Shown piece by piece: positions 27,025 through 36,633 of a stretch of 64,000 bases of DNA. The position numbers and the translations under genes were made by a program. The DNA is from Thermoplasmatales archaeon (lineage in GTDB: Archaea; Thermoplasmatota; Thermoplasmata; Thermoplasmatales; Thermoplasmataceae), in NCBI GenBank assembly GCA_016806715.1, contig CP060531.1, positions 977,966 through 1,041,965 of the forward strand, given 5' to 3'. The notes beneath the pieces were generated by a model. The model searched no databases. It was not told the DNA's origin and saw only the letters and a list, made by a program, of their open reading frames with translations. The stretch's first letter is position 1; each line of letters opens with the position of its first letter.

Positions 27025-28038
27025 TCAGCGAATATTCAGGCTACCTTTGGACTTCATTTTTTCTATCTTTACTATCCTTTTCCTGTATCGCTTCTCATTT
27101 GAGATCACCAATTTCCCGACCAGTTTGCTGTGCGAAATTGATTGTGAACCCTGAATCCTCTGGATTTTGTCCAGGGCGGATAGCAGAGCATCTATATTGC
27201 CTGTTGTTCTTATGGCAAACCTGTCTGCGGCACTGACGGGTGAAAAGGTAAATCTGACAAGCAAAGTGGGTAAAAGTATGGGAAAAAGCACAACACCCAG
27301 GATAAGTAATACGCCTGTCACCGGGACAAGGATCAGTCCAAGCCCGGGAAAACCGCCCAGGATCAAATAGAAGAACACGTCAGCAAGTGCAACATATGGA
27401 GTGAAAAAGGTGAAAAGACTCTTAACAGCCCCATGCGATTTTGCAAGATAGGAAGCATAGCACAGGGTTGAGTCCATTTCATCCCGGGACAGCATTTCAA
27501 TCAGTTCTCTCGTTATAAGGACTCTTCTGGCTTTAATTTCCTGCGTAATGACATGCGATTTTCCATAATTCGGTATCGGCATGATGCATACTTCCGGTGC
27601 GACTCCATGATTTTTTCCTGTGAGTTCTCTGAGTCTTCCAGTCAGGGTCTCATCCGGGAAGCACTCTTTTTTCATCTCCTGCTTTCCTGCCTGGATAATA
27701 ATTCCAACTGGAATTAAATAGGCCAGGATCGTTATGAAGGACAAAACCAGGGCGGCTCGCTCGTTAAAAGAGGTAATCTGGCGGAGGAAAGCCATCAGGG
27801 TAAAAATCGCTGATTCCGGAAAGTAAATCGCAAAGAACATGTTTCTAAAGTTACCCACGTAATCAATCAGTGATCTCAGAAAGAGCCAGGTCGTCAGGAT
27901 CAAGACGGACCAGGCAATGGGAATGAAATAATAGATGGAAATCAAGCCTGAGGTAGCGAAATATGCTAAGACTATGGCAGGAGTGTTCAGGAAAGCGACG
28001 CCCGCAATTATCTGCATGGTTCGGTCTCTGGATGGCAA
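27025..28038 (-). CDS. M48-like membrane protein lacking the zinc site (pseudo-metalloprotease)
   Basis: A 337-residue protein with about six hydrophobic segments. Around residues 172-200 the sequence follows HtpX/M48 peptidases (RRVLITRELIEMLSRDEMDS), but where HExxH should stand it has YASYL (194-198). Near 268-290 the M48 third-ligand region is recognisable (SAADRFAIRTTGNIDALLS), yet the glutamate is Ala. All three zinc ligands are thus gone while the flanking family pattern is kept. It is probably a catalytically dead homologue with a scaffolding or regulatory role in the membrane. Homology is inferred from pattern and should be checked with a profile search. Confidence 0.7.
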   Translation of the reverse strand: MPSRDRTMQIIAGVAFLNTPAIVLAYFATSGLISIYYFIPIAWSVLILTTWLFLRSLIDYVGNFRNMFFAIYFPESAIFTLMAFLRQITSFNERAALVLSFITILAYLIPVGIIIQAGKQEMKKECFPDETLTGRLRELTGKNHGVAPEVCIMPIPNYGKSHVITQEIKARRVLITRELIEMLSRDEMDSTLCYASYLAKSHGAVKSLFTFFTPYVALADVFFYLILGGFPGLGLILVPVTGVLLILGVVLFPILLPTLLVRFTFSPVSAADRFAIRTTGNIDALLSALDKIQRIQGSQSISHSKLVGKLVISNEKRYRKRIVKIEKMKSKGSLNIR

Positions 28039-28163
28039 CGGAACATGATCCCCTGTGGAATATATTATTTTAATTGCCGCCTCCAGTATTAAACAGGAAG
28101 AAAGGAAGTATAATGGGGTTCAGGTAAAAAGCGTGTAGTCCAATGGAAAACAGATTCAGTAAA

Positions 28164-28238
28164 TGGGGTTGACCGGATTCGGACCGGTGACCTCCCGGTT
28201 ATCAGCCGGGTGCTCTAACCATGCTAAGCTACAACCCC
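28164..28238 (-). tRNA. tRNA-Ile (anticodon GAT)
   Basis: The minus strand gives acceptor GGGGTTG/CAACCCC, D arm around AGCATGGTTAGAGC, anticodon stem CCCGG/CCGGG with loop CTGATAA (anticodon GAT) and T arm ACCGG/CCGGT around TCCGAAT. Discriminator A is at 28164. CCA is not encoded. Length 75 nt, no intron. Confidence 0.95.
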
Positions 28239-28410
28239 CTATATCACGGAATAATATCAGTCTCTGAAGCCATTCTCAATAATAACGTGTTTATTAAATA
28301 TTTCGAAAACCGGCATTTTTCTAAAGAAACTGGTGCGTGAAATGAATATCTGCCGGAAGTTGTGTGCTACCCATCTAAACCGGATCGGCTTTTCGAGGCT
28401 TGTACACCCA

Positions 28411-29337
28411 TTATGCATCTTTCATTGAATCCAGAATCCCGATGCTAGTGCAGACCGAGCACAGGTCACCGGTTGTTGGGGCGCCACATTTTGTGCATTT
28501 CTTCATTTCGGTATTTCCATTCCCAATGGTGATGTGCTCACGCACTTCATCCAGGAAGTTGGCAATGGCGAATCCCGCTCCAGGGTTCTGTTCTTCCAGA
28601 TCGCTTACGATGTTCCTGAAGGTGTTTCTCTGGGCCCTTTCGTAGTATGGGCACCATCCCCCGTCGAATTCTACCCCGTTCAGTACGGCGTAAAGGATTA
28701 CCTCCTTCTCTGGAATCCTCCTGAGAGGCACGATCCTCCGGACCAGTCCTTCCTTTCTCTTTATATGTGGAGCCATCCTCATCATTCTCTCGAAGTCACC
28801 TTTCACGACATTCATCAGTATGGACTGGGCATAATCATCAAGGTTGATTCCCAGTGCAACGTAATCGCTTTTGTATTCCAGGGATTCAAGGTTCATCAGC
28901 TTCCTTCGCATCGGGCCGCAGTGGGAGCATGGAATCGTTTCCGGATCCATTTTGACGATGCCATCCATGGTTTTCCCGAAAACCTCTTCGAATGATACGG
29001 TCCGGTGTTTCACGTTGAGCTTATCGCAGAGTTTCCTGGCGGATTCGAGACCGCTGTCACGGTATCCCGCGATTCCCTCATCAATGGTGAACGCCGTAAG
29101 TTCAACATTTTCCCTGTCCCCGAGAAACTTGTTCATTAGATAAAGGGTAACGGAACTGTCCTTCCCCCCGGATATTGCAACGGAAATCTTTATGCCGGCA
29201 GCCTTCAGGTCAACCTGTTTCCTGAGCTCATGCTTGAACCTCCTCTCAACAGAATCGTTGAAATGCTTCCTGCACAGGTATGTCCCGTTGTATCTTGCCT
29301 CATAAACGGCCTTTCCCCTGCAAAGTGAACACTGCAT
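28411..29337 (-). CDS. ttuA: tRNA 2-thiouridine synthetase, TtuA/Ncs6 family
   Basis: A 308-residue PP-loop ATPase that adenylates a tRNA uridine before sulfur insertion. It has an N-terminal zinc knuckle (CSLC with CRKH), the PP-loop VAISGGKDSSVT near residue 53, the FeS/catalytic cysteines in IPCSHCGPMRR near 138 and GWCPYYERAQRN near 228, and a C-terminal zinc knuckle (CTKCGAP with CSVC). This arrangement matches the TtuA/CTU1 group rather than TtcA. It lies alone between tRNA-Ile and the divergent aminopeptidase gene. Sulfur donor proteins are not nearby. Confidence 0.9.
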   Translation of the reverse strand: MQCSLCRGKAVYEARYNGTYLCRKHFNDSVERRFKHELRKQVDLKAAGIKISVAISGGKDSSVTLYLMNKFLGDRENVELTAFTIDEGIAGYRDSGLESARKLCDKLNVKHRTVSFEEVFGKTMDGIVKMDPETIPCSHCGPMRRKLMNLESLEYKSDYVALGINLDDYAQSILMNVVKGDFERMMRMAPHIKRKEGLVRRIVPLRRIPEKEVILYAVLNGVEFDGGWCPYYERAQRNTFRNIVSDLEEQNPGAGFAIANFLDEVREHITIGNGNTEMKKCTKCGAPTTGDLCSVCTSIGILDSMKDA

Positions 29338-29403
29338 ATGTCATCAAATCCTGACGGAAGTAATGAAGTTGACTATCCCTGAGAATTGATGGTCATTGAA
29401 CGG

Positions 29404-29438
29404 CAAATTTTTAAAGGGATTTATCCCTGACCATTTCA
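29404..29438 (+). promoter_or_regulatory. Promoter defining the pepA start
   Basis: TTTTTAAAGG (29408-29417) is centred 26 bp before the ATG at 29438, the spacing for a leaderless transcript. This argues against the upstream in-frame TTG at 29396, which would place the TATA box inside the coding sequence. Confidence 0.65.
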
Positions 29439-30880
29439 TGAAAATTAGTGGCGGAGGAACTGCTGAAATTTCTGGACTTGACGTCGTCATATGCATGGAC
29501 ATGGAAGATTTTGAGCCAGCCAGTACCGGGGCATTGCTCAACTCACTCAGTCTGCGACCAATCATTGAGAGGCTGAGATTCACTCCAAAGAAGGGCAGGA
29601 CGCTGATGCTTCCTTCGACGGAGAGCACGAGATCCGTTCTCATTGTTGGGTTAGGACAACGTGGGGCCGTGAATTATGAGACCATACGTACAAGTTTTTC
29701 ATCCGCACTGAAGGCGCTTATCGGAGGAGAAAACAAGAAAATAGGTGTATTGATACCGGGAATCCTTTCAGCTGAGAGGGAAGCCCTCGAAATAGCTTAC
29801 ATATCTGAGTTGACATCGTATTCATTCGATGTATACAAGGCTGAGAAGAAGGCTGCTCCAGAGCTTATCCGGATACTGTCCGACTCCGCGGTTGGCACCA
29901 GTATCGAGGATGGCAGGATAATGGGGGAGGCTACCAACCTCACCAGGCATCTCGCAGACCTCCCATCGTCCATAGGCACTCCCGCATTCTTTGAAAGCGC
30001 TCTCAGGGAAAATAAAAAAGTTACTGTAACGGCACTGGGAAGGGATGATTTCATCAAGCTCGGGATGGGTGGGCTGGAAGGAGTATCGAGAGGCGCTCAT
30101 GAACCGCCCCGCCTCCTAATTGCAGAATATGGAGACAGGGACATGCCTGCAATAATGCTCGTCGGAAAGGGGATAACCTTTGACAGTGGAGGAATATCCA
30201 TAAAACCCTCAGAAGGAATGCAGGAGATGAAATTTGACAAGTGCGGAGCCGCTGCCGTGCTTGGAGCGTTGAAGGCGATCTCGGACATGGGCTTAAAGGC
30301 GCACGTCGTCGGTCTTATGCCATTGACGGAAAACATGCCGGGAGGTGGTTCTTACAAGCCCGGAGAGATCCTCAGGCACTACAACGGGGTAACTTCCGAA
30401 GTAATTAGCACGGATGCGGAAGGCAGACTTGTACTGGCTGATGCACTATCTTACGGCATTGATAAGTACAAGCCTTCGGCTGTCATCGACCTGGCAACAC
30501 TCACAGGTGCATGTGTTGTTGCCCTTGGAAACAATATTGCAGGAGTGATGGGAAATAACAGGGAGTTGCAGGACAAAATCATAAAAGCCTCGGGAAACAC
30601 ATGGGAAAGACTATGGCCGCTTCCGCTTGACGACGATTTCAAGGATCAGATCAAAAGCGATGTGGCTGACATCAAGAACACCGGAGGCAGGCCAGGCGGA
30701 TCAGAAACGGCAGGAGCATTCCTCAGCTATTTTGTTGGCGATGTTCCATGGGTACACCTGGACATAGCTGGAACGGCGTGGAAAGGGCAGAAGACGGCAA
30801 AAAAAGATTATATCGGCCTGGGAGCCACCGGATTCGGCACAAGGTTGCTTGTGGAATTCATAAGGGCAGGCACCGAATAA
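29438..30880 (+). CDS. pepA: Leucyl aminopeptidase (M17 family)
   Basis: A cytosolic di-metal aminopeptidase releasing N-terminal residues. Motifs are GKGITFDSGGISIKP (metal Asp and catalytic Lys) near residue 245, MKFDKCGAAAVLGAL and the family signature STDAEGRLVLADALSYG near 325. The N-terminal macro-like domain occupies roughly the first 150 residues. I choose the ATG 29438 (480 residues) on promoter grounds. In the last metal-site motif the usual Asn-Thr-Asp is Ser-Thr-Asp, a tolerated variant. The gene ends at the convergent PIN-ATPase gene with no gap. Confidence 0.94.
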   Translation: MKISGGGTAEISGLDVVICMDMEDFEPASTGALLNSLSLRPIIERLRFTPKKGRTLMLPSTESTRSVLIVGLGQRGAVNYETIRTSFSSALKALIGGENKKIGVLIPGILSAEREALEIAYISELTSYSFDVYKAEKKAAPELIRILSDSAVGTSIEDGRIMGEATNLTRHLADLPSSIGTPAFFESALRENKKVTVTALGRDDFIKLGMGGLEGVSRGAHEPPRLLIAEYGDRDMPAIMLVGKGITFDSGGISIKPSEGMQEMKFDKCGAAAVLGALKAISDMGLKAHVVGLMPLTENMPGGGSYKPGEILRHYNGVTSEVISTDAEGRLVLADALSYGIDKYKPSAVIDLATLTGACVVALGNNIAGVMGNNRELQDKIIKASGNTWERLWPLPLDDDFKDQIKSDVADIKNTGGRPGGSETAGAFLSYFVGDVPWVHLDIAGTAWKGQKTAKKDYIGLGATGFGTRLLVEFIRAGTE

Positions 30881-32668
30881 TCATTCTTCGGGAGAGAATT
30901 CTATCCTCTTCCCGTTCTTAATCTGGCCGTAAATCGATGATCCCAGGTCGCTATCGAGCTTAAGCCTGATGATCCCCTTTGAGGAGCTCCTTGCCTGCAG
31001 CACCATCAGGTCTTCCACGAAGATCTTCACATTCGTGTTCTTGTCGCCGACATACAGGTAAAGTATCTTGTTCTTCACCTCAATTTCCACCGGCTTTCTC
31101 ACGGAGCCTGAAGCTCCAGCCCTTGGTTCAACCTCCAGTCTCACCTTGAGCCGGCCTTCAAGGTCGGATATATTCACTCCCTTCTTCCCGATGAGTTTTG
31201 CAATGAATTTTTCAGGAACAGATACGACAGCCCTGTTCCCCCCTGTCATCTTGACTTCAACATCACCCGTTCCAAGAAACTTTGAAACCTCCTCCCTTAT
31301 CCGATCAGAGGCAAGTGAGAAGAGAGACGAATCCTCCGTCTGCACCGGAACAAGAACTATCTGGTCGCCAAATGTGTATATCTCATACAGCGGCGTCCCA
31401 GAGGGGAAGTCCTTGACAACAATAACGGGTCGTGCAAGGTCTTCCTGGTTCATCCCGCTTGGCACCTTGACGGTGTATTCCGTGATTATGACCTTCCTGA
31501 CCTGGCCCGCTTCTATGAACAGGATGGTATCTATGACCTGCGGTATCAGGCCCAGTTCTATCCTTCCTATGAATCTGTGGAATGCATCTATTGGCCTGGT
31601 TGCGTGTACTACGCCAATCATCCCGACTCCCGCAAGCCTCAGGTCTGAATACACATGAAAATCGGATGTTACACGCATCTCATCAAAGACGGTATAATCG
31701 GTCCTGACAAGAAGGAGTATATCCCCTGTCTTTTCCATGGATCCTTCCAGGCCCGTGTATTGGGTTATATCATTGATCAGCTGCAGGTCCCTGGGTTTCT
31801 CCATGGTTTTCACGGTCTTGTCCATCGAATTGAAGTATTCCGCCAGGGCTTGGACAAAGGTGCTTTTTCCTGCTCCCGGGGGTCCTGCAACAAGTATGCC
31901 ATTGCTGCCGACCGTCAGCCGTTCCACCACCCTGGGGTCAAGGTTGTAATCCACAAGATCCAGTTTCTTTATGGGCCTTACCGCAGTTATCTCAAGGTCA
32001 TCGGAGAACGGCGGCCTTGTAATGACTATGCGTATGTTCTTCAGCTGGATTACAGTGGCACCGAACATATCCATTTCGACAAAAGATTCGTCCTCAAATT
32101 TTCCCCTCTTTACAATGATGGACGCTATGGTCTCAAGTTCCTGCCTGGTGATAACATAATCAAGACGCACAACCCTGACGGCTCCAGGAATTCCCTTCTT
32201 GAGGACAGGTTTCAGGTTTGCCTTGAGGTGTACAGAGGAAGTCATCTCATCAAAGAAATCCTCAATGTTCTTGACAGATTTCAGTGAGGCTTCAAGGAAT
32301 TCTATCTGGATACCCTTTATTATGGCAAGGTCCCTCTGGATGATGTCTCCGGTGACGAGTATTGCATCATTCTCTAGGGCGGTGTTCCTTATGATCTCGT
32401 CGATTTCCCCGCTCTTTGCACTCTTTATCTGCCAGTCACCCGGTCTCTTCCCATAAAGGTCCAGGTATATCCTGCCCTCCTCGGCCATTGAACGGAGTGA
32501 CTTGAGCTCCTCAAGCCCTGCAAACCCGATGGACCTCCCATCATTTGCCTGGTGCTCAACCTCAGCCAGCATGGCTTCTGCCAGTATGACGTGCGATCCC
32601 TCCCTTGATGATATGAAAGCCGTGAAACGACCGTCAACTATTACCGATGTGTCAGGAACGTAATCCAC
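30881..32668 (-). CDS. PIN domain - PilT-like ATPase - KH domain protein
   Basis: A 595-residue archaeal protein of the COG1855 type. The N-terminal PIN domain begins VPDTSVIVDGRF and has further acids near residues 40, 95 and 110 (LVTGD). The ATPase carries Walker A GPPGAGKSTFVQ near 268, DEMRVTSDFHVYSDLRLAG (Walker B and Asp box) near 315, and the His box MIGVVHATRP. The C-terminal KH domain contains the GxxG-type motif AKLIGKKGVNISDLE near 497. It probably processes or degrades RNA with ATP, but its substrate is not established. It meets pepA tail to tail with no spacer. Confidence 0.92.
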   Translation of the reverse strand: MDYVPDTSVIVDGRFTAFISSREGSHVILAEAMLAEVEHQANDGRSIGFAGLEELKSLRSMAEEGRIYLDLYGKRPGDWQIKSAKSGEIDEIIRNTALENDAILVTGDIIQRDLAIIKGIQIEFLEASLKSVKNIEDFFDEMTSSVHLKANLKPVLKKGIPGAVRVVRLDYVITRQELETIASIIVKRGKFEDESFVEMDMFGATVIQLKNIRIVITRPPFSDDLEITAVRPIKKLDLVDYNLDPRVVERLTVGSNGILVAGPPGAGKSTFVQALAEYFNSMDKTVKTMEKPRDLQLINDITQYTGLEGSMEKTGDILLLVRTDYTVFDEMRVTSDFHVYSDLRLAGVGMIGVVHATRPIDAFHRFIGRIELGLIPQVIDTILFIEAGQVRKVIITEYTVKVPSGMNQEDLARPVIVVKDFPSGTPLYEIYTFGDQIVLVPVQTEDSSLFSLASDRIREEVSKFLGTGDVEVKMTGGNRAVVSVPEKFIAKLIGKKGVNISDLEGRLKVRLEVEPRAGASGSVRKPVEIEVKNKILYLYVGDKNTNVKIFVEDLMVLQARSSSKGIIRLKLDSDLGSSIYGQIKNGKRIEFSPEE

Positions 32669-32722
32669 GCCACAACATGCTGAATCCGTTATTTAAGATA
32701 TTTCAGTTGACAAAAAGCAATT

Positions 32723-33464
32723 ATGGCAGCAAGCACTATGACCCCCGGCGGCGTAACTGGATACAAACAGTTCCTTTTTAGGGGATATCATAAAGCAGTT
32801 CCTGGAGCAATGCAATGGTTCTTCCCTGGCATTTTCAGGTGGTCTTGACAGTACGCTCCTGATGGCACTGTCCGGGTATTCCCTCGATCCTTATACTGTG
32901 GGTTTCTCGGATTCCCATGACATAGCAAGGTCAAGGCTTGTCTCGGAGCAACTCAGCTTCAAGGTAAAGGAGATCATACTGGACGATCTTGACCTGAATG
33001 AGGGGATATCGGTCCTCAGGTCTATTGATCCATCCATCGGCAGATCTGAGATCGGATACGAACTGGTGCTTTATTACGCACTTTCGGAAATCATGGAGCC
33101 CAGGCTGGTGACGGGTCAGGGAGCCGATGAAATTTTTTATGGATACAGAAGATTCATTGACAACCCTGGAATCGATAACAGGGAACATCTTGCCAGGCTC
33201 TTCGGGACCACCCTTCCCAGGGAGACTAGGATCGCAAAGCATTTTGGGAAGGAACTTGCAACTCCCTATCTCGATACCAGGATCATGGAGAAATTCTCAG
33301 GTATGCCGAGAGAAGCTCATATAGCTGCAGGGACTAACAAGATCCTGCTGCGAGACCTGGCGAAGAGCACCGGTCTTCCCGAGGAGATCTGGGGATTCGG
33401 GAAAAAAGCAGCCCAGTATGGGTCCGGTATACAGGCGCGCCTGAAAAAAATACCTGGTTTGTAA
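32723..33464 (+). CDS. Asparagine synthetase-like PP-loop protein, apparent frameshift near start
   Basis: The main frame encodes the synthetase domain of asparagine synthetases without a glutaminase domain: SLAFSGGLDSTLLMALS is the PP-loop, VTGQGADEIFYGYRRF near the middle is the family signature, and KILLRDLAKSTGLPEEIWGFGKKA closes the domain. The only in-frame ATG after the PP-loop is at 32862, so a product from there lacks ATP binding. The upstream open part (DIIKQFLEQCNG) has no start codon. A TATA box (ATTTAAGA, 32691-32698) points to ATG 32723 in another frame (MAASTMTPGG). Removing one T from 32775-32779 joins the two. As given the gene is broken by one base. Confidence 0.75.
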
Positions 33465-33549
33465 TGAATATCTGTCCGATTCGGTTATATATTATTTACG
33501 CATTACTTCACATTCAAGGAGTTCATTGAACTAACAATTACGTGATTTC

Positions 33550-34323
33550 ATGACATACACAGGGATCATTGGAGGAAGCGGCCTCTACAGCCTTATTAAG
33601 GGCGGCAGGTCGCTTGACATAGAGACGCCATACGGAAAACCTTCTGACAAGGTTGAGATTGGAGAGATAGGCGGGGTTGAAGTAGCATTCATACCCAGGC
33701 ACGGAAAGCACCACACCATACCGCCACATGCAGTGAATTACAGGGCCAATATGTGGGCACTGAAAAGCATTGGTGTTGAAAGGGTGCTTGCGATAAATGC
33801 CGTGGGGTCACTCAAGGAACAGTATAAACCCGGAGAGATGGTCTTCCCGGATCAGTTTATAGATTTTACAAAATCAAGGAAACTGACCTTTTTTGACGGA
33901 CCGGAAGTATATCACGTCTCGGCTGCGGATCCATTCTGTCCGGAGATGACATCAGAACTGGTTTCATCTGCGAAGAAGGCAGGTTACCCTCATCATGATA
34001 CAGGTACATATGTGTGTATCGAGGGACCGAGATTCTCGACCAGGGCAGAATCGAGAATGTTCAGGCAGTTCGGGGACATAATAGGCATGACACTTGTTCC
34101 CGAGATAAATCTTGCAGTGGAACAGTCAATGTGCTATTCCATGATTGCAACAGTTACAGATTTTGATGTATGGTCAGACAAGCCGGTGGATGCATCGGAA
34201 GTCATGAAAATAATGAAGGAAAACGAGGAAAAAGTGTCTTCACTTGTAGAGATGTCCGTTAAGGGCTTCAACAGGGAAAGAAGATGCAATTGTTCAAGGT
34301 CACTTGAAAATGCAAAAGCATGA
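33550..34323 (+). CDS. mtnP: S-methyl-5'-thioadenosine phosphorylase
   Basis: Cleaves methylthioadenosine to adenine and methylthioribose 1-phosphate in methionine salvage. The phosphate-binding start is GIIGGSGLY and the segment [20 protein letters not shown] is the family signature near residue 55. [21 protein letters not shown] and [11 protein letters not shown] form the ribose and base site, and TVTDFDVW carries the purine-binding Asp pair. The 257 residues are normal. An Asp rather than Asn at the base position supports a 6-aminopurine substrate. The beta-CASP gene follows 12 bp later, probably on the same transcript. Confidence 0.93.
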   Translation: MTYTGIIGGSGLYSLIKGGRSLDIETPYGKPSDKVEIGEIGGVEVAFIPRHGKHHTIPPHAVNYRANMWALKSIGVERVLAINAVGSLKEQYKPGEMVFPDQFIDFTKSRKLTFFDGPEVYHVSAADPFCPEMTSELVSSAKKAGYPHHDTGTYVCIEGPRFSTRAESRMFRQFGDIIGMTLVPEINLAVEQSMCYSMIATVTDFDVWSDKPVDASEVMKIMKENEEKVSSLVEMSVKGFNRERRCNCSRSLENAKA

Positions 34324-34335
34324 GGAAAAACTAAA

Positions 34336-35562
34336 ATGAAAATAAAATTTTTAGGCGGAGCAGAAGAAGTAGGAAGATTAGCTATAAAGATAAGGGAGAA
34401 GGACTACGATGTCATGGTTGACTACGGTGTAATACCGGAAAAACCGCCAGAGTTCCCGATGCCACCCGAGCCTGTGAAGAGTATTTATCTCACACACGCG
34501 CACCTGGACCACATGGGTGCACTTCCGGTCTATTATCACGAGTACGACGCAAAATTCTACTCGACAATAATGACGGCAAACAGCATGAGGCCGATGCTCG
34601 AGGATTCAATAAAGGTCACAAATATAGAGGGATACCCGTCCAGGTTTGATGTTGACGACATCTCATCACTGTACAGCGCATTCCAGAACGTGAACTACAA
34701 TGAAACAATAACCGACGGTCCGTTCCAGGTAACGGCGCAGTCTGCCGGACACATTCCGGGTTCGACCATGTGGAGGTTCGAGAATTCCCGATCCATACTC
34801 GTGACAGGGGATCTTTACACCAAGGAAACATACCTCCTGAACGGTGCGAAACCGCAGAAGGCTGACATACTCATAATGGAAAGCACCTATGCGGGAAAGA
34901 ACCATGAGGAGAGAGACCAGGTTGTGAAGAGGCTCAGGCAGAGGGTAAAGGAAGTCGTTGAGGACGGCGGAAAGGTAATACTGCCATCATTTGCGATGGG
35001 AAGGACCCAGGAACTTATAATGATACTGAGCGACATGGGATACAGCATCTCGGTGGATGGAATGGGAAACGGGATCACAGGAATATACCTGCACACCCCC
35101 GGATTCCTCCGAACACAGAAAGGATTCTCCAAGTCTGTCGGGAAAGTGAGGCAGATCAGGGGCAGAAGGATGAGGGAAAGCGCACTTGACAGTGACATAG
35201 TTATCACCACCTCAGGCATGCTGGACGGCGGACCAGTGCTCTCATACATCGAAAAACTGATGAACGATACGAAGAGCGCCTTGTTCCTGACAGGTTACCA
35301 GGTGGAAGGCACAAACGGGAGAAGCCTTATGGAAAACGGAACAATAAAGATAGCCGGGGCAACCGTGAAGCCTAACATGAAGCTGGACTTCTTTGACTTG
35401 TCGGCTCACGCAGGTCACGACGATCTCATTGATTTCGTGAAGAAGGTAGACCCTGAGAAGGTAATACTGTGCCACGGCGACAACAGGGAAAACCTGCTGG
35501 ATGATCTATCCGAATTCGACGTGGAATTGCCCTTCAACGGCCATGAGTTTGAGGTTTCATAA
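34336..35562 (+). CDS. Beta-CASP metallo-beta-lactamase RNase (aCPSF2/RNase J-like)
   Basis: A 408-residue zinc nuclease. The metallo-beta-lactamase core has LTHAHLDHMGALP near residue 55, the next ligand His in AGHIPGSTMW near 140 and VTGDLYTK near 156. The beta-CASP motifs follow: ESTYAGK near 180, VLPSFAMGRTQE (as ILPSFAMGRTQE), SGMLDGGP near 295 and the final His in LSAHAGHDDLIDF near 350. It lacks the N-terminal KH domains of aCPSF1, so it belongs with aCPSF2-type or short exonucleases that act on mRNA. It follows the MTA phosphorylase gene by 12 bp. Confidence 0.9.
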   Translation: MKIKFLGGAEEVGRLAIKIREKDYDVMVDYGVIPEKPPEFPMPPEPVKSIYLTHAHLDHMGALPVYYHEYDAKFYSTIMTANSMRPMLEDSIKVTNIEGYPSRFDVDDISSLYSAFQNVNYNETITDGPFQVTAQSAGHIPGSTMWRFENSRSILVTGDLYTKETYLLNGAKPQKADILIMESTYAGKNHEERDQVVKRLRQRVKEVVEDGGKVILPSFAMGRTQELIMILSDMGYSISVDGMGNGITGIYLHTPGFLRTQKGFSKSVGKVRQIRGRRMRESALDSDIVITTSGMLDGGPVLSYIEKLMNDTKSALFLTGYQVEGTNGRSLMENGTIKIAGATVKPNMKLDFFDLSAHAGHDDLIDFVKKVDPEKVILCHGDNRENLLDDLSEFDVELPFNGHEFEVS

Positions 35563-35648
35563 CCTCTTCCTGTGCCTGGCGAGGGTACTGGCATCACTCA
35601 TGGTGCCGGTTCAATCAATATTTTATATGATCTTTAAATACCGCATCG

Positions 35649-36404
35649 ATGGATGAAGTTCTCACAGTTGATCACGTTGCTATGGAGTACAGGTACGCCA
35701 AAAGCTCCATCAAGACTATAGAAGATATCAACTTCACCGTGAGAAAGAACCAGTTTGTCTCAATAATCGGCCCGTCCGGATGCGGAAAATCAACCCTGAT
35801 AAGGATGATTCTCGGACTGACAAAACCAACCTCCGGCAGGATCCTGTATGGTGACAGGGAGGAGATGGGACCTAATTTCCGTGTTTCCGTGGTATTCCAG
35901 AATGCTGCTCTCTTTCCATGGCTGGACGTTCTTGACAATGTCGAACTTGCTCTGGAGCCACTGATCAAGGATCGCAGCAGGAGAACGGAGATAGCCATGA
36001 ACAATATCCGGCTGGTTGGCATAGATGGGTTTGAGAAAGCCTATCCAAAGGAACTTTCCGGGGGGATGAAGCAGCGTGTTGCCATAGCGCGTGCACTGGC
36101 CACGTCCCCTGATGTTATGCTGCTCGACGAACCGTTCAGCGGGCTTGATGTGTTCTCAGCACAGGCCATGAGGGAAGAACTGCTCGACCTTTGGGAATCT
36201 CCCGTGGAAAACCCGAATACAATACTGATGGTCACGCATAACGTGGACGAGGCGGTGCAGATGAGTGACGTGATAGTGATCCTGAGCCACCGCCCGAGCA
36301 AGGTTATCCAGGAGATGCCGATAACCCTGCAGAGGCCAAGAAACACGAGGAGCGATGAATTTTACAAGACCGTGGATCATGTCCTTACCGTTATGTCAGA
36401 ATGA
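35649..36404 (+). CDS. ABC transporter ATP-binding protein (nitrate/sulfonate-type), solitary
   Basis: A 251-residue importer-type ATPase. Walker A is IIGPSGCGKSTLIRM near residue 40, the Q-loop SVVFQNAALFPWLDVLDNVELAL near 83, the signature ELSGGMKQRVAIARALA near 137, Walker B VMLLDEPFSGLD near 160 and the switch His MVTHNVDEA near 197. FPWLDVLDNV is characteristic of the SsuB/TauB/NrtD group. No permease or binding protein is adjacent, so its membrane partner must be elsewhere. A TATA-like box (ATATTTTATATGATC, about 35617-35631) lies 20-30 bp before the ATG. Confidence 0.9.
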   Translation: MDEVLTVDHVAMEYRYAKSSIKTIEDINFTVRKNQFVSIIGPSGCGKSTLIRMILGLTKPTSGRILYGDREEMGPNFRVSVVFQNAALFPWLDVLDNVELALEPLIKDRSRRTEIAMNNIRLVGIDGFEKAYPKELSGGMKQRVAIARALATSPDVMLLDEPFSGLDVFSAQAMREELLDLWESPVENPNTILMVTHNVDEAVQMSDVIVILSHRPSKVIQEMPITLQRPRNTRSDEFYKTVDHVLTVMSE

Positions 36405-36633
36405 CAGTCCATAATGAGGAAGCTGCTTTAGCTTCAATGAAACAAAAGCGTCATGCCATTATATCCCTGTCAATCGAGTCAATGCCTCGTTCGTGGTAGA
36501 TAAGATGATTTGACATACCATTTCAACAACACCTGATATCAATTCATGCGGGTATGGTGTGAACACTCCACCATCCAGCAGCTGATCAATGATAGCATAA
36601 AATCTTAAAAGTCCCGCCGATATCAGTATTAAC

